A stretch of DNA of 64,000 nucleotides from Candidatus Gastranaerophilales bacterium (GTDB lineage Bacteria > Cyanobacteriota > Vampirovibrionia > Gastranaerophilales > Gastranaerophilaceae). Below are positions 34,474 to 44,224 of the stretch, piece after piece; position 1 is the stretch's first letter, and each line of letters starts with the position of its first letter. Location: the NCBI GenBank assembly GCA_928722015.1, contig CAKMWI010000007.1, positions 62,001 through 126,000 of the forward strand, written 5' to 3'. The translations under genes and the position numbers were made by a program. Under the pieces are notes generated by a model. The model saw only the letters and a program-made list of their open reading frames with translations, did not search any database and was not told where the DNA came from.

Positions 34474-35667
34474 TTATAATACCTCTGATTTTTTGTTTTT
34501 CTTTTTTAATACCTTGTTTTGGTATTCTTCATCATATAAAAATTTTGTTCCATTAATAAAACTTTTTACAACTCCATTAGCAAATGTACCCCTTGCTGAC
34601 CAATATGATGTATGTGCAAAAAATGCAGAGCGTTTAGACCATACATTTGAGTGGTCATAAATTACTCCTGTAGGATTTTCAATTGTTAATCCTAGGAGGT
34701 CTTCCATTTGTTCAATTGTCAGATTCCTGCTTGAAGGAAAGCCGAGCGGGTCTTCTCTAAAGTTTACTGTTAAAAAATAGATTCCGTTTTCCAAAATATA
34801 TTTTGTTAGATATTTGTTGTAAAAAGTAAAATCATAATTAGGGTCTGCCATATCAGAATAGAATAAAGGTACAGGGCTTGCAAAGTTAACAACGGCACGT
34901 ACATAACCCTTTGGGGCACAATAATTGTCTGTGGCTTCATCCATTTTTAAGTAATTGTTTTTTAATTCTTCTATATCCTGATTTAAAACAAAATGTCCGG
35001 TATTTGTTATTACGCCAAGGTTTCCTTTATCATAGGACAGTGCTGAAAGGCAGGTGTCTTTTCTTGGATTTTGTTTTATAAAATCTAATGTTTCATTATC
35101 AGCATTTAGCGCTTTGAATAATTTTTCTATATTTATATATGGAAGTTTGTATAACATATATTGATACGTAACAAAAGAACCTGCGGAATATCCGTATAAA
35201 ATAACATTTTGATTTTTTTCAGCCTGTTTTTTTACGTCATCATTTAAAGCATCTATGATTGGTAACATATTGTGTGTTTTTTGTACCCAAATTGCATCAT
35301 GTAAAAACTGGGTTAAGAGGCTTCTTACTTCATAAGCTAAAGTTGAACTGTATGCTTTTGAAATATTCAATCTGTCTTTTACAAAATCTAAATCAGTTTT
35401 ACTGTTGTATCCCCAGAAAAATATTTGTGGGGTTTCTTCAATAGTTAGTTTATTTTTTTGAGCCCATTTTTTTATTGTTGAATTTTTTTCAAATTTTTCT
35501 TTCATCACAGGGTGAAGTTTGTTTACCCCTTTGATGTACCAGTCTTTCATCTTTGCATCATTATTATTAGAGCCGTTGATATATATAAATGTAAGATTTG
35601 TATCTTGAGCATTAGCACTGAATTGTAATGATAGTAAAGCAAGTATTATTAATAAAATCTTTTTCAT
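34474..35667 (-). CDS. Exported alpha/beta-hydrolase-like protein (397 aa)
   Basis: A signal peptide (1-20, cut after ANA) precedes a protein with the strand and nucleophile elbow VILYGYSAGSF, Ser161 being the likely nucleophile (G-x-S-x-G). The first strand TFIYINGSNN may form the oxyanion region. Asp and His partners cannot be assigned with certainty; SNVW and AFFAHTSYW near the end are candidates for the His region. It is possibly a periplasmic esterase or lipase; substrate unknown. It is the first gene of a unit with 33874 and nagZ. Confidence 0.72.
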   Translation of the reverse strand: MKKILLIILALLSLQFSANAQDTNLTFIYINGSNNNDAKMKDWYIKGVNKLHPVMKEKFEKNSTIKKWAQKNKLTIEETPQIFFWGYNSKTDLDFVKDRLNISKAYSSTLAYEVRSLLTQFLHDAIWVQKTHNMLPIIDALNDDVKKQAEKNQNVILYGYSAGSFVTYQYMLYKLPYINIEKLFKALNADNETLDFIKQNPRKDTCLSALSYDKGNLGVITNTGHFVLNQDIEELKNNYLKMDEATDNYCAPKGYVRAVVNFASPVPLFYSDMADPNYDFTFYNKYLTKYILENGIYFLTVNFREDPLGFPSSRNLTIEQMEDLLGLTIENPTGVIYDHSNVWSKRSAFFAHTSYWSARGTFANGVVKSFINGTKFLYDEEYQNKVLKKKNKKSEVL

Positions 35668-35674
35668 AATAAAA

Positions 35675-35683
35675 ATTTTATCA
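35675..35683 (-). promoter_or_regulatory. Extended -10 promoter, leaderless start (hydrolase)
   Basis: On the minus strand TGA-TAAAAT ends 7 nt before the ATG at 35667, with no SD. It faces the comF promoter 45 nt away. Confidence 0.5.
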
Positions 35684-35727
35684 CAATATTATATATCTAA
35701 CTAACTTTTTACAATACTTCAATTACG

Positions 35728-35736
35728 TGTTAAATT
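35728..35736 (+). promoter_or_regulatory. Extended -10 promoter, leaderless start (comF)
   Basis: TGT-TAAATT ends 6 nt before the ATG at 35743, with no SD. Confidence 0.55.
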
Positions 35737-35742
35737 TTAAAT

Positions 35743-36393
35743 ATGGAAAATTTTTTGATTGGCTTACTTGATTGGATATATAAAAAGAAGTGCTATTTTT
35801 GTAAGGATTCTAAAGAATCTGTCAGAATGTGTTCAAAATGTTTTGATGAATTAGAATTTTTACCGGTACAGGTAAATAGAAAATATAAAGGGACAAATAT
35901 ATATTGTGCCGGAGTTTATTCAAAAAATTTACAAAAAATGATAAGAGGATTGAAGTATCACGGACAAAAAGATTTGGCATATTATCTTGCAAAATTTATG
36001 TATCAATACTGGCAAAAACTCAATATTCAAGGTGATTTTCAAATTATTCCTGTTCCTCTTTATCCGAAGAGATTAAAGCAACGAAAATATAACCACATGG
36101 AACTTGTTGCCTGTGAATTTGCTAAATTGGCCGGATATGAAGTCTCTTCAAATTTTGTCAGACGGATAAAAGATACAAAACCACAGTACAAATTGAATAA
36201 AGTACAGCGTATGTTAAATTTGGATAAAGCTTTTGAAATAGATAAAAATAATATACAATGTAATAAAAAATATTTATTAATTGATGATATTTGTACTACG
36301 GGGGCAACATTTGAAGAAATTATTAAAGCTTTAAATGATGCAGGTATTTATGATATAATTTGTTTTGCCGCGACTACACCCTGGGACGGATAA
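35743..36393 (+). CDS. comF: ComF-family phosphoribosyltransferase-like protein
   Basis: 216 residues. An N-terminal zinc ribbon (Cys17, Cys20, Cys30, Cys33) is followed by a type I phosphoribosyltransferase fold with the PRPP loop YLLIDDICTTGATFEEI near residue 180-196, and IIPVPLYPKRLKQRKYNH near 102-119. It is linked to DNA uptake in competent bacteria; the enzyme activity is unclear. dprA lies in the same window (49929), so natural competence is possible. Confidence 0.92.
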   Translation: MENFLIGLLDWIYKKKCYFCKDSKESVRMCSKCFDELEFLPVQVNRKYKGTNIYCAGVYSKNLQKMIRGLKYHGQKDLAYYLAKFMYQYWQKLNIQGDFQIIPVPLYPKRLKQRKYNHMELVACEFAKLAGYEVSSNFVRRIKDTKPQYKLNKVQRMLNLDKAFEIDKNNIQCNKKYLLIDDICTTGATFEEIIKALNDAGIYDIICFAATTPWDG

Positions 36394-36438
36394 TTCTTAA
36401 GAATATTTTTTATTTTTATATAATAAAAAGGCTTTTAT

Positions 36439-36759
36439 ATGATAATTTCTGAATTTGCTAAATATTTACAAACACACAATGAGGAGTTATTGCTTGGAAA
36501 AATAACCCCCTTAAAACTTTTGCCTGAATGGGTACGTTCAGTTATAAACAAAAATCCTAAAAATAATATTGATAAAATTATTCATAAGGAAATTCTTTAT
36601 TGTGAAAATTCTCAGGGAGATTCTCTGATTGTTGGTAAATCCGATAGCGGGAGAGTATTGGTTAGTGCACTGATAAAATTTGCACAAAGTTATGAAAATT
36701 ATAATCACGCAAAATGGCTGGAAATGACAGAGAAGGCTTACCATAATATAAATAAATGA
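36439..36759 (+). CDS. Hypothetical protein (106 aa)
   Basis: Soluble, mainly helical, unrecognised. It contains LLPEWVRSVINKN and a short beta segment (SLIVGKSDSGRVLVSALIKF). It starts 45 nt after comF with a weak SD (AAAAGG) and may be co-transcribed. No motif identified. Confidence 0.6.
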   Translation: MIISEFAKYLQTHNEELLLGKITPLKLLPEWVRSVINKNPKNNIDKIIHKEILYCENSQGDSLIVGKSDSGRVLVSALIKFAQSYENYNHAKWLEMTEKAYHNINK

Positions 36760-36823
36760 TTTCTTTTATTTTACTTATTATTTTAAATATGTTATTATTC
36801 AACTTGTTAGAAAGGTTGCATTT

Positions 36824-37495
36824 ATGGTTGATAATACAAAGTATAAAATTAATGGTTATGGAAATAAGATTGTGTTTATAAAAGATGGACAAGAATATCA
36901 GGATTTGTCGGTTAACGGGTTGAGTATTGTAATAACAGGTAATAATAACAGTGTAACAATAGAACTTCCTGTTAATTTTGTCGGGGTTTCAATAGTTGTA
37001 GACGGGGATAATAATAATTTTTTCTTAAAAACAACAAAACATAGAACCATTCGCCATACGACATTTGGACTTGAAGGGGGATCTCAAATTAGCGTCGGCT
37101 CCGGACTATCTGTCTATAGAGATGTAAATATTGTTGCCAAAAATGGTAAAAATATTACTATTGGTGATGAATGTATGTTTGCTCGAGAAATTATGATTAG
37201 AAATAATGACGGCCATATAATTTTGGATAAAAATACGAAGGAAGTTTTAAATCCTCCTGAAGATATTATTATAGGAGATAACGTTTGGGTAGGAATGCGA
37301 GTTTTAATATTCAAGGGTTCAGTCATTCCAAATGGTTCAATTGTAGGTGCCGGTGCATTAGTGAATAAAAGATTCGATGAAGAAAATATATTAATTGCAG
37401 GTACTCCGGCAAAAAAAGTTCGTTCTAATGTTGAATGGAGAAGAGAAGATTATGCTAAGTATATGAAAAAACAGGGTGGTAATGAAAGTGGATAA
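36824..37495 (+). CDS. Hexapeptide-repeat (left-handed beta-helix) acyltransferase-like protein
   Basis: 223 residues. From about residue 75 the sequence follows the hexapeptide pattern (ISVGSGLSVYRDV, ITIGDECMFARE, IIIGDNVWVGMRVLIFKGSV, IVGAGALVNK, IAGTPAKKVRSN), typical of CoA-dependent O-acetyltransferases. The His usually used for catalysis may be that in RNNDGHIIL. The first 75 residues form an Asn-rich beta region (GNNNSVTIELP). An AAAGG SD and a TGT-TATTAT -10 give a short leader. The acceptor is probably a surface sugar (inference). Confidence 0.8.
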   Translation: MVDNTKYKINGYGNKIVFIKDGQEYQDLSVNGLSIVITGNNNSVTIELPVNFVGVSIVVDGDNNNFFLKTTKHRTIRHTTFGLEGGSQISVGSGLSVYRDVNIVAKNGKNITIGDECMFAREIMIRNNDGHIILDKNTKEVLNPPEDIIIGDNVWVGMRVLIFKGSVIPNGSIVGAGALVNKRFDEENILIAGTPAKKVRSNVEWRREDYAKYMKKQGGNESG

Positions 37496-37832
37496 ACAAA
37501 AAATAGTGAATAAATCGGCAAGCTGTGCTATGTATAAATTTTTGTCGATTTTAGGTTATATTGAACTTATATCTATTCCTGCTTTTTTAATATATATATA
37601 CTCTATGGAAAATTCTTCTTTTCGGCCAAGAGGAACTTTATTAATTGCTTTTGGAGTTAGTTTTGTTGTTTTTATTGTGAATTTATTATTGCTGATTCCT
37701 TTTTTTATTGAATATAAGTTTAGAAAAAATGAGAAATTTATTAACAGGGTTAAATTTACTCATGTAGGTTCAATAATTTATGTTGTGATTTTACTATTTA
37801 GTCTTTTTTGGTTTTTGATAAATCTAATATAA
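37482..37832 (+). CDS. Small membrane protein (116 aa)
   Basis: Three hydrophobic spans (roughly 21-44, 54-80 and 93-115) with a basic N-terminus and basic loops. It overlaps the end of the acyltransferase gene by 14 nt from ATG 37482, so it is translationally coupled and may be its membrane partner. A GTG at 37476 is an alternative start. No family recognised. Confidence 0.65.
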   Translation: MKVDKQKIVNKSASCAMYKFLSILGYIELISIPAFLIYIYSMENSSFRPRGTLLIAFGVSFVVFIVNLLLLIPFFIEYKFRKNEKFINRVKFTHVGSIIYVVILLFSLFWFLINLI

Positions 37833-37914
37833 TGTAAAGATTATTTTAAAAAAGCCATAAACAGTTTGTTTGTGCTATACTGTAGTTAAGGAGTATAGAC
37901 TGGAGGATAGAGTA

Positions 37915-40476
37915 TTGACTCAGCAAAATATATTTGATGACGGGAAAATCGTATCTGTCAATATTAGAGAAGAAATGAAGCGTTCATATATTGATTATGC
38001 GATGAGTGTAATTGTAGGGCGTGCACTGCCGGATGTTCGTGATGGTTTAAAACCTGTACATAGGCGTATTTTATATGCTATGAATGAACTTGGCATGTAT
38101 CCGGATAAGCCATTTAAAAAATGCGCCCGTATTGTCGGTGAAGTTCTTGGTAAATACCATCCTCACGGTGATAGCTCTGTTTATGAAGCTCTTGTGCGTA
38201 TGGCTCAGGATTTTTCAACAAGGTATTTAATGGTTGACGGGCATGGAAACTTCGGTTCTGTTGATGGTGATGGCGCTGCTGCAATGCGTTATACTGAGGC
38301 TCGTATGCATAAGATTACCCAATCAATGCTGGCTGATATTGATTGCGAAACTGTTGAATTTGAACCAAACTTTGATGGCTCCTTGCAAGAACCTTCTGTT
38401 CTTCCGGTAAGGCTTCCTATGTTGTTATTAAACGGAGTGTCAGGAATTGCTGTAGGTATGGCTACAAATATTCCGCCTCATAATCTTTGCGAAGTTGTTG
38501 ATGGAACGATTGCATTGATTAATAATCCAAAAATTACTATTCCTGAATTGATGGAATATATAAAAGGACCGGATTTCCCTACAGCTGCAACAATTATTGG
38601 TTTAAATGATATTAAGCAAGCTTATGAAACAGGTAGAGGTTCAATCAAGATGTCTGCAGTTGCAGGATTTGAAGAAATTGCAGGTGGTGGCGGACGTCAG
38701 GCAAGAACTGCTATTGTTGTTACAGAAATTCCTTATCAGGTTAATAAGGCTCAGCTAATTGAAAAGATTGCAGAATTAGTTAAAGACCAAAGAGTTAACG
38801 GTATTTCAGATATTCGTGATGAGTCTGATCGTGAAGGTATGAGAATTGTAATAGAGTTAAAACGCGATGCAAAACCTGATGTTGTAAAAAATAATTTGTT
38901 TAAATATACACAGTTGTCTACAACTTTCGGGGTAAATATGGTGGCTCTGTGTGGTAAACAGCCTCGTTTAATGAATTTATACGAAGTATTAAATGAATTT
39001 GTTGAGCATAGGATTGAAATAGTTACAAGAAGAACTATTTTCTTCTTGAAAAAAGCAAAAGTCAGAGCTCATATCTTGGCTGGTTTAATTATTGCTTTAG
39101 GCTCTATTGATGAAGTAATAGAACTAATTAAAAAATCTAAAACTACCGATGATGCTCGTGAAGGTTTGATGAGCAGATTCGGGTTGGATGTTGATCAATC
39201 GAATGCCATCTTGGAAATGCAATTAAGACGATTGACAGGTTTAGAACAAGATAAAGTTAAAGCAGAATATGATGAATTATTGAAAAAAATTGAAGAATAT
39301 GAATCTATTTTATCAAGTCGTCAGAAGATTTTAGACATAATAAAAGCTGAGTTGTTGGAAGATAAAGAAAAATACGGTGATGAGCGTAAAACTCAAATTC
39401 TTCCTGAACAAGGTGAAGTTACAATTGAAGATTTAACTCCAAATACTCCTATGGCTGTATTTATTACACATCAGGGATATTTAAAGAGAATTTCATTGGA
39501 TACTTTTGAACGTCAAAACCGCGCTACACGTGGTAAATCAGGCATGAAAACTAAAGAAGATGATGATATTCAACATTTCTTTACTGCAATGATGCATGAT
39601 AAGGTATTATTTTTCTCCTCAAAAGGTACAGTATACAGTTTGAATGTATATGATTTCCCTGAAGGAGGAAGACAAGCAAAAGGTTTACCGATAGTAAATG
39701 TTCTGCCTATAGATCAGGATGAACAAATTACGGCGGTTGTTCCTGTAAGTTCATTCTCTAAAGATTTGAATCTGATTATGTTAACTAAAAAAGGTTATAT
39801 TAAACGTATTGAACTTGATAATTTTTCTAATATCAGACGAAATGGAATTATCGCAATCGGACTTGATGAAGGTGATAGCCTATGTTGGGTGAAACTTGCT
39901 ACCGGACGAGATGAAATAATTATAGGTACCTCATGCGGTATGGCAATAAGATTCCCTATACAGGATTTAAGACCGTTAGGTAGAAGTGCACGAGGTGTAA
40001 TTTCAATGAAGTTACGTGCCGGAGATGAAATTGTAGGCTGTGATATTGTTCCGCAGGATTATGATGCAGATTTACTTGTTGTAACTTCTGACGGTTTTGG
40101 TAAACGTACTAAATTATCTGAATTTAGAACTCAAAATAGAGGTGGTATTGGTTTAATTGCAACCAAATTCAAGTCATCTGCATCAAGACTTGTTGCATTG
40201 ACTATTGTTAAAGAATCGGATGATATTATGCTTGTTACAGCGAATGGTGTTGTTACAAGACTTAATGCAGGTTCGATTTCTCAGCAGGGTAGACCGGCTA
40301 CAGGTGTTCGAGCTCAAAACTTGTCAGAAAATGATACTGTTTGTTCGGTAAATAAGATTTTGAATCCTGATGACGATGATGTAACAATTAAGAATGATTC
40401 TTCATCTAATGCTGAAACTTTAACAGAAGATGTACAGCAAACAAGTTTACTTAGCGACCCTCAAAATAATAAGTAA
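37915..40476 (+). CDS. gyrA: DNA gyrase subunit A
   Basis: 853 residues. With GyrB it introduces negative supercoils. The N-terminal VNIREEMKRSYIDYAMSVIVGRALPD..., the catalytic Tyr in AAMRYTEARM, and the C-terminal beta-pinwheel are present. The GyrA box region reads QNRATRGKSG, a form I associate with cyanobacterial GyrA rather than QRRGGKG (memory, to be checked). TTG 37915 is preferred: GGAGG lies 8 nt before it and the conserved start follows. A further upstream TTG at 37870 overlaps the likely -10 TATACT (37876-37881). The acidic tail is not conserved. Confidence 0.96.
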   Translation: MTQQNIFDDGKIVSVNIREEMKRSYIDYAMSVIVGRALPDVRDGLKPVHRRILYAMNELGMYPDKPFKKCARIVGEVLGKYHPHGDSSVYEALVRMAQDFSTRYLMVDGHGNFGSVDGDGAAAMRYTEARMHKITQSMLADIDCETVEFEPNFDGSLQEPSVLPVRLPMLLLNGVSGIAVGMATNIPPHNLCEVVDGTIALINNPKITIPELMEYIKGPDFPTAATIIGLNDIKQAYETGRGSIKMSAVAGFEEIAGGGGRQARTAIVVTEIPYQVNKAQLIEKIAELVKDQRVNGISDIRDESDREGMRIVIELKRDAKPDVVKNNLFKYTQLSTTFGVNMVALCGKQPRLMNLYEVLNEFVEHRIEIVTRRTIFFLKKAKVRAHILAGLIIALGSIDEVIELIKKSKTTDDAREGLMSRFGLDVDQSNAILEMQLRRLTGLEQDKVKAEYDELLKKIEEYESILSSRQKILDIIKAELLEDKEKYGDERKTQILPEQGEVTIEDLTPNTPMAVFITHQGYLKRISLDTFERQNRATRGKSGMKTKEDDDIQHFFTAMMHDKVLFFSSKGTVYSLNVYDFPEGGRQAKGLPIVNVLPIDQDEQITAVVPVSSFSKDLNLIMLTKKGYIKRIELDNFSNIRRNGIIAIGLDEGDSLCWVKLATGRDEIIIGTSCGMAIRFPIQDLRPLGRSARGVISMKLRAGDEIVGCDIVPQDYDADLLVVTSDGFGKRTKLSEFRTQNRGGIGLIATKFKSSASRLVALTIVKESDDIMLVTANGVVTRLNAGSISQQGRPATGVRAQNLSENDTVCSVNKILNPDDDDVTIKNDSSSNAETLTEDVQQTSLLSDPQNNK

Positions 40477-40490
40477 AAATGTGATATATT

Positions 40491-40523
40491 AAAAAGCGGC
40501 ATCATAAAAAGGTGTCGCTTTTT
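40491..40523 (+). terminator. Terminator of gyrA
   Basis: A 13-bp stem with two G-U pairs (AAAAAGCGGCATC with GGTGTCGCTTTTT) closes a 7-nt loop, directly after the gyrA stop. Confidence 0.88.
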
Positions 40524-40623
40524 GTACTTGTATCTTTTTTATGGCTTATTTATTATATAAAAATATTTACGCAATAAGCACTTTGTGTTAATATCAGATA
40601 GAACAGTTTATAAGGAGAGAAAA

Positions 40624-40863
40624 ATGGCAGATTCTAAAATTTTGGCTACTATTGAAAGATCAGATACAGAACAATTACAAATTTCTGTTAGTGAATATAA
40701 AGGTAGAAGTTATCTTAATATGAGAATATTCTATACTACAGATGATGGTGCTACTTGGTTACCTACCAAAAAAGGAGTAACTTTTACACCTGATCAATTA
40801 GATATTTTGACAGAAGCTATTGAAGAAGCAAAACAAGAATTTATGTCTGCAGAAGAAGCTTAA
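40624..40863 (+). CDS. PC4/YdbC-like ssDNA-binding protein
   Basis: 79 residues: strands ILATIERSDTEQLQISVSEY, YLNMRIFYTTDDGATWLPTKKGVTF and a C-terminal helix LDILTEAIEEAKQEF. This matches the PC4 (transcriptional coactivator p15) fold, which binds single-stranded DNA as a dimer. The start is ATG 40624, with AAGGAG 8 nt upstream; the in-frame upstream start at 40585 is rejected. It is flanked by gyrA and priA, both DNA-handling genes. Confidence 0.82.
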   Translation: MADSKILATIERSDTEQLQISVSEYKGRSYLNMRIFYTTDDGATWLPTKKGVTFTPDQLDILTEAIEEAKQEFMSAEEA

Positions 40864-40881
40864 TTTGTAAATTTATTTGGC

Positions 40882-40962
40882 AAAAAGATTCTTTACCATT
40901 CACATAGTGTAATGTATTTTTAGATATTGTTATTCTGAGTGGGTAGGTTAAAGAATCTTTTT
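40882..40962 (+). terminator. Long inverted repeat behind the PC4-like gene
   Basis: AAAAAGATTCTTTA (40882-40895) is the exact complement of TAAAGAATCTTTTT (40949-40962), with a 53-nt loop. It may act as terminator for the PC4-like gene, placing it just before the priA promoter. The large loop is unusual for a simple terminator. Confidence 0.55.
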
Positions 40963-40983
40963 GATTATAAATTTTTGATTTAA

Positions 40984-40992
40984 TGGTAGAAT
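40984..40992 (+). promoter_or_regulatory. Extended -10 promoter, leaderless start (priA)
   Basis: TGG-TAGAAT ends 6 nt before the ATG at 40999; no SD is present. Confidence 0.55.
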
Positions 40993-40998
40993 AGTTAT

Positions 40999-43293
40999 AT
41001 GGAAGAGTGTAAACAAAATAAATTATTTGAAGTTCCTGCACGTAAGCTTTCGCTAAAAAAAAGAGATGCTGTTTCTGATGTTGAAAATCATACCTATGCA
41101 GTGTGTCTTGTGAATGTAAAAGCGCTTGGGGTAAAAACTTTCAGTTATATTATTCCACCTGAAATGGCAGCTAAAATTAAGATAGGACAGGCTCTTTTGG
41201 TTCCTTTTGGTCGTCAAGGACTGATAAATGCTTTTTGTGTTGGGTTTTCAGATTATTTACCGCCAGAAATAAAAGCTAAAAAAATTAGCAAAATCTTAGA
41301 TGAAACTCCGCTTTTTTCTGTTGAATATCTTAAACTATTAGAATGGGTTGCCAATTATTATTGTACGGATTTGATTACAGTATTGAATACGGCAATTCCT
41401 TTAAAACTTATTGAAAAATCTTTAAAGACTGAACAAACAATAGAATTTATATCCTTAGACAAAGCTACGAAACGTCAATTAGAGATTTTAAAGATTCTTC
41501 AGACAAAGGGGAAAATGTCTTTAATTGAATTTGAAAAACTTGCAAAAACAACAAGGGCAACTGTAAAAAAATTGGCAAATTTAGGTTGCGTTAAATTGGC
41601 AGATGAGCAGATTTATCGTAATCCTTTGGATATTTTAAGAATTGATAAAAAAGAAGAATTGTACGAATTATCTGAAATCCAGCAAAAAGTTTATGAAGGT
41701 ATTACAACTCAAATTAAGACACAAAAATTCCCTCAGATTTTATTGCATGGAGTAACTGCGAGCGGTAAAACGGAGGTTTATTTTAAACTGATTGACGATG
41801 TTATAAAATCAGGAAAGAATGTTTTATTCCTTGCGCCGGAAATTGCACTTGCTTCTCAATTGACTAAACGTCTTGCAAAAAAATTTGGGACAAAAGATGT
41901 TGCAATTTGGCATAGCAGCATATCAGAAGGAGAAAGATATGATGTATGGCAAAAGCTTTATAATAATGAAATAAAAATTTTAGCAGGAGCCAGATCTGCT
42001 GTTTTTGCTCCGTTAAAAAATATAGGGTTAATAATTATTGACGAAGAACATGAAGGTGCATATAAACAGACTTCTCCTGCGCCAAGGTATGATGCCAGAC
42101 TTGTGGCAAGAAAACTTGCAGAATTTAATAACTGCCCGTTAATTCTTGGCTCGGCAACGCCTGATATTTCAAGTTATTATAGAGCGATTAATTCAAATCA
42201 TTTGTTTGAAATGTTAAAACGATATAACAATGCAAGAGTTGCTCCTGTTACGGTTATTAATATGCAGGAATATGGTAGAGCGGCTTATAAAAGTTTGATT
42301 TCTAAACCATTACAAACTGCAATTCAAGAAACTCTTGATAATAAACAACAGGTAATTTTACTTATTAATCGTCGTGGATATTCTACTTATACTCAGTGCC
42401 AAGGGTGCGGACATGTTATTGAATGTCCTAACTGTGCAATTCCTATGATATGGCATGCAAAGGATAATATGTTGAAGTGTCATTATTGTAATCATGTAGA
42501 ATACTTCCCTGATGTATGTCCAAACTGTGGTTTTGATGGTTTAAAGAATTCCGGTACAGGTACTCAAAAAATAGAGCAATATATTAAAGATTTGTTTCCA
42601 AATTATAAAGTGGAAAGAATTGATAGCGATGTGTTAGTTCGTAAAGGTGAGCATATAAGGCTTTTAGAGCGATTTCAAAATGGAGATATTGATATATTAG
42701 TAGGAACACAGATGATAGCAAAGGGTTTGGATAATCCTAATGTTACACTTGTGGGTGTAATTTCAGCTGATGCAAGTTTCAATTTGCCTGATTTTAGAGC
42801 TTCTGAACGAGGGTTCCAACTCCTTACGCAGGTTGCTGGTCGGGCAGGAAGGGGTGAATTTAAAGGTCGAGTATTTTTCCAGACTTACAATCCTGAATAT
42901 TACGCTTTAGAAAGTGCGAAATCTCAAAATTATTTTGATTTTTATCAAAAGGAAATAGTATCAAGAGAAGAGTTTGACTATCCGCCTTTTAGTCAAATAA
43001 TAAGATTAATTTTGAGTTCTACAAATAATTTTAGAGCAGAAAAGGCGGCTCAAGAGATTGCTCTAAGATTGTGTACAATGATTGAGAAATTTGGTTTTGG
43101 AGAAAGATTGGATGTCCTTGGACCTACTCCGTGTGTTATTGAACGGATAAATGGTTATTATAGATTTCAAATTATTATAAAAAATAAATTGGGAGAGAAA
43201 GGGCATCAGTTTATATCAAGTTTTTTAAATAAAATTAGCGCGCCAAAGGATATAAAAATGACTGTAGATGTTGATCCTTTAGATATTTTGTAA
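40999..43293 (+). CDS. priA: Primosomal protein N' (replication restart helicase PriA)
   Basis: 764 residues. It is a superfamily 2 helicase that reloads the replisome at stalled forks. A 3'-DNA-binding domain is at the N-terminus, Walker A HGVTASGKTEVYF, DEEHE as Walker B, LINRRGYS, the two zinc sites CQGCGHVIECPNC and CHYCNHVEYFPDVCPNCG, and VGTQMIAKGLDNPNVTLVG in the second helicase lobe. Full-length. It ends 4 nt before the convergent nitrilase gene with no terminator between. Confidence 0.96.
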   Translation: MEECKQNKLFEVPARKLSLKKRDAVSDVENHTYAVCLVNVKALGVKTFSYIIPPEMAAKIKIGQALLVPFGRQGLINAFCVGFSDYLPPEIKAKKISKILDETPLFSVEYLKLLEWVANYYCTDLITVLNTAIPLKLIEKSLKTEQTIEFISLDKATKRQLEILKILQTKGKMSLIEFEKLAKTTRATVKKLANLGCVKLADEQIYRNPLDILRIDKKEELYELSEIQQKVYEGITTQIKTQKFPQILLHGVTASGKTEVYFKLIDDVIKSGKNVLFLAPEIALASQLTKRLAKKFGTKDVAIWHSSISEGERYDVWQKLYNNEIKILAGARSAVFAPLKNIGLIIIDEEHEGAYKQTSPAPRYDARLVARKLAEFNNCPLILGSATPDISSYYRAINSNHLFEMLKRYNNARVAPVTVINMQEYGRAAYKSLISKPLQTAIQETLDNKQQVILLINRRGYSTYTQCQGCGHVIECPNCAIPMIWHAKDNMLKCHYCNHVEYFPDVCPNCGFDGLKNSGTGTQKIEQYIKDLFPNYKVERIDSDVLVRKGEHIRLLERFQNGDIDILVGTQMIAKGLDNPNVTLVGVISADASFNLPDFRASERGFQLLTQVAGRAGRGEFKGRVFFQTYNPEYYALESAKSQNYFDFYQKEIVSREEFDYPPFSQIIRLILSSTNNFRAEKAAQEIALRLCTMIEKFGFGERLDVLGPTPCVIERINGYYRFQIIIKNKLGEKGHQFISSFLNKISAPKDIKMTVDVDPLDIL

Positions 43294-43297
43294 ATTT

Positions 43298-44110
43298 TTA
43301 ATCAATATGCGCTATAGGATATATTTGACGGAAGTACTTTACCGTTTCTAAATCTAAATCTGCCCAGATTGCTGATTCATCATTTTTAGCATTAGCCAAA
43401 ATTTCTGCAGTTGGGGAAATAATTAATGAAGTTCCAATACAGCTGACATTTTCGTTTGATTGTTTTGTTTGATTACTGGAAATAACATATACAAGATTGT
43501 CATAAGCTCTTGTTCTATTCATTGCAATCCACATTTCTTGAGCATATTTAAGGGTTTCTGTATTATTATATATATCATTTGGAATAGCCCAGGCTGTTGG
43601 AAGAACTATAATATCTGCTCCAAGTTTTGCCAGTTTTTTGTAGTGCAGAGGGTATTTTATATCAAAGCATATTCCAAGGCCTATTTTCCCAAAATCAAGC
43701 TCTACTACAACTTCTTTATCTCCAGGAGTAATTCGTTCTCCTTCTGTTCCTCCCATATAATTAAACAAATGTATTTTTCTATATTTAGCTAAGGTTTCAC
43801 CATGCCTGTTTATTACAAAAGAAGTATTATATAATTTATCCTCGGATTTTTCGATGACAGTTCCTGCAACAATATTTGTATTGTATTCTTTAGCAAGTTC
43901 TTTTATATATTCAATAGTGTCCGAACCGTTTTCATCTGTTGGATTGTTTAAAAAGCTTTCATGATCAATTCCTGTTGAAAAAAATTCAGGCATAACAACT
44001 AAATCAAGTTTTTTATCAGAATTTTTTTTAATAAAATGTTTTATCTTTTTTAGATTGATTTCTGATTTGCCAATGATAGGTTTCATTTGAATACTTAAAA
44101 TTCCTGCCAT
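43298..44110 (-). CDS. Carbon-nitrogen hydrolase (nitrilase superfamily)
   Basis: 270 residues. The Glu-Lys-Cys triad is visible: Glu in VVMPEFFSTG, Lys in LAKYRKIHLF, Cys in GLGICFDIKYP. A Glu-Lys-Cys triad suggests an amidase (for example omega-amidase or N-carbamoylputrescine type), but the substrate cannot be read. AAGGAG SD. It is divergent from bioB. Confidence 0.9.
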   Translation of the reverse strand: MAGILSIQMKPIIGKSEINLKKIKHFIKKNSDKKLDLVVMPEFFSTGIDHESFLNNPTDENGSDTIEYIKELAKEYNTNIVAGTVIEKSEDKLYNTSFVINRHGETLAKYRKIHLFNYMGGTEGERITPGDKEVVVELDFGKIGLGICFDIKYPLHYKKLAKLGADIIVLPTAWAIPNDIYNNTETLKYAQEMWIAMNRTRAYDNLVYVISSNQTKQSNENVSCIGTSLIISPTAEILANAKNDESAIWADLDLETVKYFRQIYPIAHID

Positions 44111-44224
44111 GTTATCTCCTTTTATCTATATTATTTTAGCACAATCGAATTTAATCTTTGACATAAGGCTGTGTCTGGAATAAGATTTTTTGTATATACA
44201 TTTATTATAAAAGGGGATAAGAAT

